This document shows, in pieces, positions 30,802-45,238 of a DNA stretch of 64,000 nt. Within the stretch, counting starts at the first letter, position 1. Every line of letters begins with the position of its first letter. The position numbers and the translations under genes were made by a program. The notes under the pieces are model-generated. The model was not told the DNA's origin. It saw nothing but the letters and a program-made list of their open reading frames with translations, and searched no databases. Origin of the DNA: Lepidurus packardi (lineage: Eukaryota; Arthropoda; Branchiopoda; Notostraca; Triopsidae); contig JAKZAN010000001.1 of NCBI GenBank assembly GCA_023053545.1, forward strand, positions 3,244,565 through 3,308,564, read 5' to 3'.

Positions 30802-32637
30802 CCAAATCAGGAAGGTTACTCTTCCAATTCCTCACTATGCATATGTATAGCCACCGCTATTTTAGGAATCCCTACTTCAGTACTCAAAAGTAAAAATAAG
30901 TAAAGCGTTTTATACAAAGAATCGGGAAGTGCGAGACCCTGTTAAAAAGGTTTAAGTCTATGCTGGGTAGAAATTCGTCCTTGAATAAAGGTCTCGTGAA
31001 GAGGTTTAATCATGGGCCGTGCTTACACAATTCTGCTCCCTAGGCAAGGTGTGTGTGGGAGGGGGGGGGGGGCACATAATTCTGCCCCCCCCCCCCCCCC
31101 CTCCCACACACACCTTGAAAAGTTGATTTAAGGCTCTCTCCGACAGACTTTTATTTCCTTCCGTTTTTCCTTAAGATTCGCTCTGAAATCCCGAGTCTTT
31201 CCTTCGCTGCGGGCATGGAAAAATGGAAAACGTAAAAAAAGCCTGTCGGGTAGAGCCTTTAGAATTTATTTGGTTATTTCTTCTCTTCTTGCCCACCCCC
31301 GCTGACTGCTGCGCCCTAGGCCTTATGGGAAATACGACCCTGGGTTTAATCAAGACTTCAAAGCTGGACGTTTACTTTTTGGTTCGTCAGCACTTACAAC
31401 ACTTCTGTAGTCCGATTCCTATCATCTGACTCGTAAAACGGAAAACATTCGTTATTAATGAAATCACAGGTTTTTATTGGAATAAAAATATTATAGGAAC
31501 ATATCAATCAAGGTAATGAAGAGAATCAGCAATCATGGCAAGGAATAGGGTTAAGACATTACATCACTTAATTTTTATTGGACTTTGGTGAATTAACACG
31601 GGCAACTTTCTCCCCATTCACTTCTTGTGCTACGATGAAAGACAATCCCGTATAGGTACACACAGCTTTATTTAAGGCAATTAGGAAATTTCTTACTAAG
31701 GGGATAACGGGCTTCTAGCTCCTGTTTCACAAGACTACTTCGGATTCCGAGCGCCCTGACAACATAATCCAGCTCTTCTTAAACCGAGGGTCGAGAAATG
31801 TTCCGCGAAATCATACGCATATACTTATAATCATTCGAAATCATATGCTATCTTTTCGCATGGCGACTCAAGTTGGATTGCGATGAAATATCCGTCGAGA
31901 ATTAATGCTGGCTTACATAAAACTTGTATTTAGCGAAGACCTTCTTTCTATTTGTTCGCCAGTCCTCAAAAATAACGTTTCTCCAACGTCATCGATTTTC
32001 TTGGGAAGTGGATCCATTGGCACGGTATTCGATGGTAATGCACCGCTCAGTACGTCTGCTTCGGCCTCGACAATTAGAGGGCTTGATCTAGCGAACCCGC
32101 TGCTGGCATGTTGGATTGACTTCGCCCATCTCATTACGTCTTCCGGCTGCGTTACTCGCAGAAAAACTGGCATCCTCCATACTCGTTCATGAACACGTCG
32201 AAACTACGTTTATGAATGGGTAGAACAGAGTAGGAAAGTTTCTAGGTGTGGCAACTAGATGGCCCAAACGCTAGATTGCAGGGCCACTAGAATTAGTGGT
32301 TTGGGAAAGGTAAATTTCTACAAAAAACCGTTCGCTGCCATTTTCGGCACAGCGACACTCCGTTACCGTTCCGCACAAAAGAGCCAAACGGAACGGAGCT
32401 TTTCCGGGAAGTTCCGGAACACTGACTTTTTCAGCTACTCTAGGATCGCGGTTCGCGAGAAGAGCAATGAACTATCTATACGATACAAACGTGACATGTT
32501 GGCTTGTTGTGGTTCGTTTATTTACACCGTCTCCGACTAGAGATACATATGGAAGTCATTTATTGCCCCACATTTGAACGCCGGGGCACGAAACGAGCAA
32601 AACAATATGAAATAAAAATAACAGAGGAAAAGGTACA
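30802..32637. other. Intergenic DNA downstream of TBC1D30
   Basis: Contains the poly-G/poly-C hairpin at 31045-31117 and otherwise no recognisable gene. A TTCCG-rich patch recurs at about 32370-32420. The part next to 32637 is presumably TBC1D30 3' UTR. Confidence 0.4.
31045..31117. repeat. Hairpin with poly-G and poly-C arms
   Basis: CAAGGTGTGTGTGGGA followed by 12 G (31045-31072) pairs with a C-run followed by TCCCACACACACCTTG (31085-31117). The loop is 12 nt. The C-run is about 5 nt longer than the G-run. The stem is about 28 bp with no mismatch apart from that length difference. Confidence 0.85.
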
Positions 32638-35600
32638 TTAATGGGACATTTTCCTACTATGTGTTCCATTTCTTTCTGCCTGTTGGTATAGACCGAGTTT
32701 GAGAATGGCATCCTTTGGGGACCGCACTTTGACTGGAAATGGATAGAACGTGATTGGTTTGCTAGGTGAAGACGGTGAACTGTTTGTCCTGGTCAAAACT
32801 CCGCGGTTTTGGCTGCCGCTGTTGCTGCGAAGAATGTGTTGTAAAATTTCCGTATTTTGCTTCATAATTTCAATGGCTTTCTTGTTGGTTTCTTCTACGT
32901 TTGTGGGTTCCTTTTTGAGTTTATCGGGTTGCACAAAGGAAGCCGGTGGTGAAGAATGGAGCCGTTGCGGATCAATAAGCTCAATATCGGTTTCAATAGA
33001 ATCTTTTGTCTCGGGAAGTCGGGGATTTAGGCTCGATTTCTGATCGACACAAGGTAGATCAGGATCAGAATCACTGTTTACGTCATCGCAAAGCTCCGTG
33101 GAACCACTACTACTATCGTCGTCTGCGCATTCGAAAGACACATTCATTAAGAAAAAGATCAAACCAAGATTTCGTAAGAATTTCCAAGCTATATAAAAAT
33201 CCTAATTTGAGGCTAGTCTTTTCACAAAAAAGAAAGGCCGCGTCAGCCATCTAGCGACTTTAAACATGATTAAAATATACGGCCATTATAATTTTCCGTT
33301 ACTGTTACATAACACTTTTAGACTATTTTGTTCAATTTAGCTAAACTTATATTCCCTGCTGTCGTGGTCACAAGCCTGTGACCAAAATTCGTTTTAGATC
33401 CAGGTATACGAAGATTAATTATTGTTCTTAGAAGTGTATGTGTAGACTACCTGGGTAGAACAAGTTTACGTTCCAACGTAAACAATTATATATCAGTAAA
33501 TACTGAATTGTTACGTTTTCAGTTCAAGTTTAATCACAAATTAAAATCAATAACTGAAATGCCATTGGTAAAGCAAACCGCGCGTGAATCTGCGTTAATT
33601 TCTTCCTCACTGAAATTACGGTTACAAGTTTTTGTCAAAATTTACTCCAGTTCCAAATAGGATGCAACCATTCTTTATAAGAAACCTGCATGTAAATCTA
33701 TCTAACAAAAGTAAGCGTTAACCGAGCATAAAATGTTCTAGTCTGAGCTTCTGAATGCACGTATTGACATATCTACGTCAATGCGTACATTCAAAAGTTA
33801 TGAATAGGACATGTTATTTATAACCTTTAGATAACGGAAGTGAACTTACCTAAACAAAGTTTGCTAACGGCTTTGGTTGTAACAGAGGGCGTAGGTGGGT
33901 TGTTGTGTTTAATCCTAGGCGGCAAATGTAATCTTAAAGTGGATTGCGTGGGTGGCTTCCTGGTGCTAATCAAGGGTTTTTTCCCCATAAGCAGGTGGTT
34001 GATTTGTGTAGGTGTAGTTTTGGGGCTTTGTTTCACCGCAGCTAAACAAATGCAATTAACCATTTATACCGCAAAGTTTGACCGAACACAAGTTAGAACT
34101 TCAGTAGAACTATTGAACCGACCTGTCCATACGATATGAGCTTGACGTTGGCGTTCTCGCAGCTTTGCGTATTGTTTCTTCAAGGCAGCTATGTCTAGCT
34201 GTAACTGTACGCGTTCACGATCCGCCCCAGGTGTCAAAAACCCAGCCACTGTAACATTTGGCGACGGAAAAGGTCCTTTCATAGATCCTACAGATAAAAG
34301 AATGCAGGATTAAACCTCAGAAGCTTTAAATACAGATTTGGGGAGAATTATGTTTTGTTCTAACCTCGTCTGCGGGGAGACTTGAAGAGGGAAGGCACAC
34401 CAAAGGCAGTAGCAACGGCCATTTTTCTACCGTCTTCATCTTCTGCATCTTCTTCATCATCATCTTCATCACTGTAGAAAAGTCGGAAGCCTCGGCGAGC
34501 AGCACTTGAAACCGACTGGACGGGAGTCCACGGTGTAATATTGTACGTGTACTTATCCCTCAATTCCGCTAATCCAGGGAAGGGAAAGGGTGCCACTGTC
34601 ACGATAGTCTAATTGCATAAAATACGAAGCTTGAATTAAACAAAACTCCTCGAACTAATTCACCAAAGGCAGAGAGCGTAACTTGAACTTGAGCCATCCA
34701 GATCTTACTTTGACTAAATGATTAGGATCCATTAGTCCAAACTCTAACATCTCTCTTGTAAGAACTCCCATGATGCTGTAGAATTCATCTGCGGAAGTTA
34801 CCGTTAAAATACGACTATAAAGAAATAAAGAGAAGACAAAAGGTCAAAACCCTTCAAAAGGGAATAAAAGGGTACTACAACGATTATATACTCTGCTAAG
34901 CCATCCCAGATCGCTAATGCCGCGCGAAGCAATACATCATTCCCTTCCAGAAATACCAGGTCCCATACTCGTAAAACTGCAGTCTTGGGCAAACACGTGG
35001 CAAATAATGTCAGGAACCATTGCATGGTGAATACGTTAGTCAATGGTGGTTCATAGCTAGCTCCTGAAGTTTGTAATTTCAAAAATATTAGACCATAACT
35101 TTGTAAAACACAGAAAATATTCACATCTTGTACACGCACAAAGTAAAATTCATTATAAGCTACAAATATTTAAGAAATGCGGAAAATTGTATAATTATCT
35201 TTAGAGCCGTTTAGCGAATCATTAACTTATTTAAAAAAATCCGGGCGGTGACGTAGCGAAGGTGACACAGCGTACCTTACGAACGCTTGTTACCATGGTT
35301 ATTATTTTCAGGCTATAAGCATAAACTATTTTAAAATACTTTATTTAAGTTTCGTTTTTGGTATACGTTCTTTATAAGAGTAAAGAAAGCACTAGGTATC
35401 GTGGATACGGTCACTCGAAAGTGATTTACAAGCATTACGATAAGATTGTACCTGTCATGGCATCCCTGGTTTCAAGCTGAAGATATTCTAAATGGCGCGA
35501 TAATTCGGGTAATCTTCTCCGCAAGAGTTCTCGGAAGACGGCCATATCCACGGACAACCCACGGAGGTTATTAGCAAAATAGCTCTCAGGTAAAACGCCC

Positions 35601-38600
35601 TCAATCAAGTAGATCATAACTTTGAGCGCGTCGGATTCACATCGCCCCATCACTTCCAGGATTAACGCTGCTAACATATTAAATCCTTGGCAGTATCCTA
35701 CGTTTTTATTCCACCTTGCGTACGCCAGCAGGACACGCTTTAAAACGGCTTGATTAGGTTCTGCATCGTCGCCACAAAACAAGCTGCAACCGGTCCTGTG
35801 TAAGTCCTAGGAGGAAAAATACAGATTTACCAAGTGTAATTCTAGAATATATGGCTTTCTAGTGTGCCTTAACAAATCGCTATGTATGAATGGAAAAGTT
35901 GTCAAGATTTCTCAGAAACAGCGAAATCTAATAAACAAACAAAGGATACAAACGAAGATGTTAAATATTTGACAGACACGGAAAGGTTACGTTAGAGTTA
36001 GCGAGAATTTTTTTTTACTCGGACAATCTGAGTGCCTAACTCGTCGTCGTCAGGGTTGCTGCGTTCGTTAAAACAAAGGCGCTCTATTTCCTGCCAACGT
36101 ACGCCTCGGTTTGCAATATGTTGTTCCGCTAAGGTTAGCCATAACTGCAATGAAAATAAAGGAACAATTAAGATTAAGGCAACAACTCTAGTTATGTAAC
36201 ATTTTCTCTTCTCGTACGAGATTCTTAAGGTAACTCCCTCAAAGACCCACGTACTATACATACAAGACACTGATTTGTTTAGTGTAGTACAGTCCTAAAC
36301 GTAACCTTTTAGCCGCAAATGACGCCTCATGCTACTCTTATGAGTCTTACTAAAACAGTTTAACACGAAGCCGTTTAGCACGAAAAACCTGTTAACATAA
36401 AATGGTATTCCGGTCCGGACAAAACGCTATGCAACTCCATGCATTTGTTTCGTTTTAACAAGAAACACAAACCACTTAACATGAACAAACTTTTCGTCTC
36501 GGAGAAACGACAAGGTAGTTTTATTGCGACAAAATATTTTTCGACGAAAAATGTTATTGTGTTCTTACCAACCATCTCCCTCTGCCAATGGGAAGGGTTG
36601 TAGAGCCTTAACAACATCCCTGACTGAAGTTCAAATTTTTGTCTTTCTCGCCCCACGGTCTGTGGGCAGTCAAAACATTTCATTTTTATTTACATTCTGT
36701 TAAAATGCTTTAAACTGTATTATTTATACTTTGGTCCCTTCGATTTCGCGTTAATCGGTTTCCACTGTAATTCAGCTGAAAATATTATTACAAACAATTT
36801 CTAGAAATAGTTAAAAATAGGATTCTCTTAAAAATTTGTTAAAATAAGACTTTCCCTTCCAGAATGTTATAAACAATTTGAATTCTTAACACCAATTATG
36901 TATGCTTCTAACATCAATGTTATAGCAAATGTTATATCAATGTTGTTACGGCATTAATTATAACAATTAATGCCGTAACCCGTTTTTCCTTATTATCTGA
37001 ACCCTTACATAAGTCAACCTCTCATCTTTTTCTCAAATTACACCAGATCCATACAATACATTGCCAGGTGGAATTCATTAGAACTTCAATCTACAACTAC
37101 TATACACAGAAAAGCAAAGCAAAACTGACCCATTCCCACTAAGGACAATACCTAACGCAAGTATAATGTTAAGAGGGAAAGGCTTAAGTAGTCTTAAGAT
37201 CTAGATCTTTCGCTCAAAAGTTTCTCAAGATCACTCACAAAGCCGGACTTTTCTTTATGATGTTCGCTTCGGGTGCATTGTAATTTGCAAACACAAACTA
37301 CAACCCGAAAGTCTGAAATTCAATATAAACGTTTCGTAAAGTATACTGCAATAGACTTTCTTCATAATTTCTTCAATTTCCGGCTAAGAAACTTGCCGCT
37401 TCTTAGTATTAGCCACAGTATAAAGGTTTACACAGTATGGTAACAGGGCTATCTTCCAATATTAAGGTTTCAAGCCGACTTTCTCGGTCTTCAGAGTAAA
37501 TTCAGGTAAAAGGCCAAATAACAAAGGGAAAATTTGCCAACCTCCCAGTGCCGTTCAAAAAAGGTCACGACAGTTTACAAGGTGCAATGCAAGTCAGATC
37601 CTACGCCAGCCCCCCGGTTTGCGAATGTTTTGTTCTCTTACACATAACCTTTTCTAGTAGATTAGGAATGCATAACCTTTTTTCTAGTAGATTAGGAATG
37701 CCTACTTTACAGTACGATGGGCAAGTACGATGCCCTCCTATGTTCTTGTGTACTGCCACATCCTCTTGAGACCGAGAAAGCAGGTAGTAAAACCTTAACA
37801 TTGGAAGATACCCCTGTTACCATACTGTCTAAACCTTTATACTGTGGTATTAGCCACTTGTTAGCTTATTTTTTTCTCTTAAAAAGAAATTATCTGGAGA
37901 GAAATAAAAGGAAATATGAGGAGAAAATTGCTTCTAGGAAAAGAGCTGAAAATTGCTTGACGAGCAAATGCGGGGGTGGGCTTTGCTATAGCAACTTCTT
38001 TGGAAGACCACCTCGTTTGTGTGCTTTCCTCATAGCCGCTAGAAAAACAGTAATGGGAAACTCAAAAAAAAGAGCCAAAGAAGTTCTGCTTACTCGACGC
38101 CGAAATTCAGTGGGAACGCCTCCAGGCAATCTCGCGACCATACGCATTGCGTCGTGCCACTGGCCAAATCCAGTTTCACCTGCCGTTACGGGTTCGATCC
38201 CAAATCGCATGGTCGTGTCTTGACCTTTCCAAAAAGAGCAAAAAATATATTAAAAAACAGTTAGCAAAAAAGACAGTCCAAAAATGGTTTTCCTCTTTTC
38301 CTTTCTTCCCACAATTTGGCCAATCATTCAACGACTGAACCTTTTGATCTCAGCAGAAATTTTGCAACAAGCAAAATACTTAGTCTGGTAAGGTAGAAAT
38401 TAACAAAAAGGGAGAAAGGTACGAGGTTTGCTTCCAAGAGAAGAGGCAAACATTATAGCTTGTGTGGACAAGAAAAAAAGGAAAACTCATAGAAATAACT
38501 AGCAAAAGATAAAAAGCAGAGTTAAACACGTGACGAGTCAGTCCTGGACGATCAATAGCCAATGCACATGGTTATAGTACACGTTCACTCCCTTGTGGTC

Positions 38601-41169
38601 TTATTCGAAGTTACACGGTACACCAGAAACAGTTCCTTGACTACTCGTTGATAGGAATTACTGTATGGAAAAATAACATGCTTAATAACCTTTTGGGAAA
38701 TTAAAATCACCTTTCACTGATGACCAATTTTTGATAGAACTAAACCATCTGCTCATGGTTTAAAAAGGAGTGCAAGGTTAAGATTAGCAGGCACTTTTGC
38801 ACTGTCTTGCTTGCTTTTCTGTCAAAAACTTATCAGGCTACAGACCTTCTTCCTCGGCCTATTTGCCTTCAGCGACTGCTTTCTTGCGATCTAGTAGGAA
38901 TATAGTAACAGTAAACTGGTTGGGGGCAGAGGTTTATTAGTGCGCCTGCGCTTTTAGGCACAACCTGACAGCATACAGCACAGAAAAGGTTTCTTTTCGC
39001 AGGAATTTTTTTAAGCTCTTAAGAAAGGTATACAGCCACCGAGGCAGAAACGATTGATGATCCTCAAACTGGGTCCTCGAAACAATAGAAATGCAGCCAT
39101 TTTACAGGCGATGCTTCGTTAAGATCGGTATTTACATACTCGAATGAAATTGGTACCCATCATTCTCCTTGGCAAGTCAAGGATGGGTCCCTGGGTAAAC
39201 GGCAAAGAGCAGTGTAAGGAACGGGGAAGGGGAGGGAACGATGATTACCGGTTCAGGGTGTGGCCTGGGGTGATCGATAAAAGGGGATTTTCCTGACGTC
39301 AGGTTTAAAAAGGGTCCCTAAATCCAATGCTCGTCATTGTCCGCTTACAAGAGATGCGACTCACGGAATCCCATCTTGGAACAAGCTAACTTTTCCCTTT
39401 TATTTCACTTAAAAAAAAGTCCGACTAATCCATCATGTGCAAAAACGAGTTCTAGATTGAAGGCCGTAGATTAGACGTAGTACGAAGTATACTATGTTAA
39501 GCTCATCGCTGTAATAGGTAGTATTCTATAGAGAAGTTTTCATTGCTGTGAAGAACGGCTTTTTCAGGAGTTAATGGAAACAGAACTGTACAAAATGGAA
39601 TCTAACGTTAGAATCAAAGTAAAGCTCCGCGAGGCAAAGTACAGAAGAATCAAGACGAAGCTTTTCAGAGAAACACAATCTTCATTAAACATTCACACGA
39701 AAAGTTGAGTGACGATAACAAAATTCCCATAAGCAACGATAAACAATACATTAGAGATATCTAACCTTTATCTCCTTCAGAGTATAATCAATCATAGTTT
39801 TTAATTGTTTCTCTTTTTGTTTAACGTAACATAAGTTGTCGCTACCATGAGCGTTTTCACTCGTTCCATGTCTGTGTTTTAGTAAAAAAAACAATAAATA
39901 AAAAAATACTACTTCAGCCCAAGTCTCGCCTTACTTCGTTTAGGGGAAGCTGCTTGAAGAATTGCAGTAATAACATCGTAATGATGTTCCCGCTGGCTTA
40001 ATAAACGGTCTCGGTGGCGAAGTTGCTGCACCAGCAACGCTGCCACTCGATCTAAGTCCTCTTGCAAAGAATGACCCGTCACCGACAATTCCCATAAGCC
40101 TAAAAATTCATTTAAAAATAACATTTACAAGTTCTTTTTGTAATGCTTTTACGACTCCCGTAAAGCTTGGCACCTTACAAGCACACAACCACAAGGTGGC
40201 GTTATGTGCATTGTAGGGCGTATATATGAAGGCGCATTGTTTCTGCGCAACGTGCACGATAACTTCATAACCACATACTCTTATTTGCCAGCAAATTTCA
40301 GAAAAAATACTGGATAAAAATAAATATTTTCCGATAAAAATACAAAATGTCTAGGATGATAGTTCCCAAAAATGTGCTATTACGCTCTTTTTTCGTGTAG
40401 GTGAAAAACTAATTTTGCATTTCTCAAATCAACGAAAGCGAAAACAAGACAAGCGAAACTATTATGCTCGTTTGCATTCGTATTAGCTATATTATTGTCA
40501 AGAGATTTTGTACAAATCTTCTACACTGTTCAAGTAAGAGCGTTTCTGTCTTCCTTGTGCTACCTTGCCGTAGAAAGCTCAGCTATACGGGAACCTGAAG
40601 GTGTTAAGAAGCTAACCTTTGTATGACTTACTTTTAAGAGTTAATGATTTGGGACAGCGTTTAGGCTGTTCACAAGATTCATTCCCACTTTCTGAGGCAT
40701 ACTCCACACTACTACAGGGCCCCGCATGTTTGTTGTTATAGATGGTGCAAAGCAAGTTGTCCACAATACTGGGTTGTCGCTCCCTTATTCGTTTTATCAG
40801 GTTCAGCAATTCGGGGTCGGCGTGTACTTCCGGAAACACCGGCGACGAAGAAGAACCCTGACTAGGGTTACTTTCACTATCGCTGTAGCTGCCGTGTAGG
40901 TGTGCTATACTGAGTCTCGCAGGACAGAGCATCCATACAAAATCGGACTGCGATTCCTTGTCTCGCACGTCTATTAAATCAGAACTTGTTTCCTTTCCAC
41001 GCGCCTCCAATGACGCTCCTGTCGCGAGTGTTGTTGCTGTCTCCGAGGGGATTGCTTGCAGTACTTGCGAATGGTACGCGGGGTCCCATTTGGAAACTCG
41101 ATTAGATTCGTCAATATTTCCTTGCTGTAAGTCTTGACATTGAGCTTGATTCATATCCATTTCAGCCAT
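32638..41169 (-). CDS. TBC1D30: TBC1 domain family member 30-like Rab GTPase-activating protein
   Basis: Eleven minus-strand exons (41169-40632, 40099-39935, 38224-38094, 36144-36019, 35806-35452, 35063-34892, 34814-34709, 34608-34365, 34287-34123, 34041-33850, 33122-32638) close in frame to 892 aa (human about 924). TBC proteins stimulate GTP hydrolysis by Rabs through an arginine and a glutamine finger. The long serine-rich N-terminus contains PSIVDNLLCTIYNN, and exon 2 the helix LRHRDRLLSQREHHYDV. The TBC domain runs from FGQWHDAMRMVARLPGG (exon 3) through RSNPDDDELGTQIVR, KNVGYCQGFNMLAAL (the Q finger) and FANNLRGLSVDMAVF to NVFTMQWFLTLFA. C-terminal conserved pieces are APFPFPGLAELRDKYTYN, TQINHLLMGKKP and ITFYPFPVKVRSP. 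The intron 36145-38093 hosts a MITE. Confidence 0.93.
37413..37847. mobile_element. MITE with 6-bp TSD, copy 3, inside a TBC1D30 intron
   Basis: A 435-bp short member of the family at 19066 and 26747. Its ends start CCACAGTATAAAGGTTTAC. The duplication TATTAG flanks both sides (37407-37412 and 37848-37853). Part of the interior present in the other copies is missing. Confidence 0.85.
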
Positions 41170-44100
41170 AACTCGGAAAACTCGCCTCACACTTTCAGTA
41201 AAAAACTTTGCGAACCCTTTAGAAAACAACGACAAGCACCACAACGTAAAACGTTTTTACTCAACGTAAAAATACCCAGTTTTGAACTGAGCTTGGCGTT
41301 TGTTAAAACCACGCTAACCACACGTCCACACAGCGTACGGAAACTGATAAATATGGGCAACCCTGCTGTGTTTATATATTCATGAATGTGTGTGTGTCTC
41401 TCTCTCTCTGGTTACTCGCCAGTTGATAAAATGTCAACAGACTTCCGCGTTACTCCCTCCTCTTTTCCAAAGTACAGCTTCGATAAGCTGGGAATAATCA
41501 GCTTCCTTATTAGAAATATGACAAAGCACGTATAATAAATTTACAAAACATTCAAAATATTTTGTGAATAAATGCAGTAAAATAATACAGATTATATGAA
41601 AACCAACAGAAAAGCACAGGGAAGAGGGGAAAGAGAGAAGAATATGAGAAAGATTAGGAGGAGAGAAAGAGGGAAATTGGGGAGCAGAACATCTGGTCTT
41701 ATTACGCAGCGGAATAAACACCTGTGTTTCTCTCTCGTCCCTGCCAATCTAAACTTTTCGGGGAGCTACGACCTAATCTAATCCCTCTTAAAACCTGCAA
41801 ACTTTACTCGAAGGCTTTTTCTTTCTACTTTAAGAAAAACTTTAAAAAGTAAGACAAAGTAAAAGTAAGAAAACAAGGAATTAAGAAAAGAAAAGACAAC
41901 AATTAAATAAAATATGTTTAGATTACATAGAATCCCTTAGTTTCTAAAAACTGTAGAAGAAAAAGACTCCCAAGGTACGGTGAAATACATTTTGTGTACG
42001 TTTAGTTTAATATGATTGCATAAAACACGGCAGTATTTTACATTATTTAGAATCTTTATACAACTTGAGAAGAAACGCTTGAAGCAGAAAAAATAAGAAT
42101 GATATTCTGTTTTGAATATTTTGTAGTAAGTTAGTATTTAGATATGGAAATGAATAGTTATGAAAGAAAAAAATATGTAAAGCATTCTAAAGGATTAAGG
42201 TAAGACTCGAAACGAACAGCTTTGTATTTTTTGCAAGATTTTAATCAGGTCGGACTAGCATAGCAGTAGGGGAGAGGAGGCGATCCTGTTTCACTTCCTT
42301 GCTGTATGGCAAGTTGTGTAATTCTTAAAAAAAATATCACTAAATAGTCGAAGCGTGCTTGCTGTTTAGCCAAAGTTTGAGCTTCATGAAACGCAAACCG
42401 GGAGAACAAAAAAAAATCCGAAAATTTTAGGGCAGCTGCTGGAAATTTGACAGTCCAAGGTCGGTGACGTATATCTGCATAAGTATGCTCGTTAAAAATT
42501 CAGTGTTTTTAAGAACTTACACTATAGTTTCAAACCTAAAGGTAATGTTTGTTCCATGTTGATAGTGCAACTGGTTAAGAAGTAACCGACATTTTGCCCC
42601 CGTCGGTCTGAACGGGGTGATCCTGAACAACGATATACCGAACGCGTTCGGTTCCGCCCGTGGTGCAGAACTAAAGCAATGCTAACGTTTCCCCTCAATC
42701 TAGTGTTGGATAATATGTTTTAATTTGTAAGTAAAGCAAAGAAACCAAAGGGTAGGCCAAAAAAACTGACTTTGAGGAAAGGGAATTGACGCTAATGTTC
42801 AAGTATTTTTGCTTTAATATTTGTGTTCCTTACATCTGAATACATCCGTAATTGATAGAACACATAATTTATCTCATACTTCGTTCTGGTATGCATCTCA
42901 AAAGAAGTTTGAATGTAAAATACACGAAATCTGAATATGTTCGGTTTAGCCCCTTGGTTGGGCCACAGTTGGGGCGATTTCGTACACATGAAACCTGACT
43001 GCCCCGAGCTATTTTAAGGGCACATTGACTTGGAATTTTTTTTTTTTAATAGTAGTAGTAAACGAGTAAGTATTGTTTCATATGCCGAAGAAATCAACTC
43101 CGTAGGCCTAATACCTTTTTTCCTGCAGTCAAAAAAGTGAAAATCAGTCGGTATCGCCCCACTCTCCCCTATTTGAATTCTTTTTATCAAATGTGCGTTT
43201 CTCACGCCATTCGGCTCTGCATTTTTTTCGCTATAGCGACTTCCTTTCTTCGCTCTAGCTAATTCCGATGTTTATGTTTTTAGATCTTTTGCTTTACGGG
43301 AGAACTTATCTTTCGAAGAAAAAAGTGTATAAATATTACAAGATATTTAAACAGACAATAAGTTAAATTGCATATTTATGTATTTATTTACTGAATTATC
43401 GTACATTATCTTAGGCACCTTATTGTATAAGATAATTTGGAATGGAATCTTAGGAATTACGAATTACAGACACTAAAGCTGTGATCTTAATTTACTGGAG
43501 TTATAATAAAATATAATTATTGTTCATAGAACCAAGTACCAAAATATACCTAAACTTTTCATAAATGTAAACTTCTCCTGCAAACTTCGACAAATCCTAT
43601 TGATTATGTTCTTTCTACCAGGTTATTGTAAAACCTTCTTAAAAATCCTCTCTTCACTTTAATACAGATCTATACTTAACTATCTCTACAGATCTATACT
43701 TAAATAGCTGATTCAATCTTAAAAGAAAGTACAAAAACTGAATGCGGACTTCAGCAAAAAAAGGGTAACAGAAAATGCGTGCATTATTGCTCCGATCTTG
43801 TATGTTCTTCATATACCTTGGATTTGTAAGTTTTTATCTATGGACCATACAATTAAACTTAACATGTCGTAAAAGTGAAAAAAAGAATAAAACTAAAAAA
43901 TTAAATGACTTTTAAAAGAAGTAAAAAATAAAGAAAGAAACTTCCCCTTTTTCTATTTATATAAAAAAGAAAGTGGAGCGAAGCTCTGTTCAAAACACCA
44001 ATTGGAACAGACGCTCGACTTTCTCAATCAAGTTTGGTTGGCGTTTTCTTTCGATCTACTGCTTTCCAAATTTCCAAAGGAATATCAGCAATCTGGCAAC

Positions 44101-44232
44101 GTTGAATGGTCTCATCTGCATAATAAACAAACGAAAACAGCACATCACGGTATGTATAGTGTAGTATAGTTATAAACTTTTCCAATATTGTCTTATTATT
44201 ATTAATACAGCTAAATCCTTTAGGTAATCCAA
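41170..44232. promoter_or_regulatory. Long intergenic region between divergent TBC1D30 and Rab43/19
   Basis: A 3.1-kb AT-rich stretch between two head-to-head start codons, so it should contain both promoters. A TG/TC microsatellite lies at 41390-41410. Purine-rich tracts occur near 41590-41690 and 41820-41900. No conserved coding frame or transposon ends were found. Confidence 0.4.

Positions 44233-45238
<1,006 letters not shown>

Noticed and set aside
36553..36683. Open minus-strand frame as a TBC1D30 exon
   Set aside because: It does not match the family between exons 3 and 4, and exons 3 and 4 already join in phase at a conserved position (EFRRR/LWLTLAEQ).
38094..38224. tRNA-like or SINE-like stretch with GGGTTCGATCCC and CGACCAT/ATGGTCG pairing
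   Set aside because: The minus strand encodes FGQWHDAMRMVARLPGG in frame with its neighbours; it is TBC1D30 exon 3, and no cloverleaf forms.
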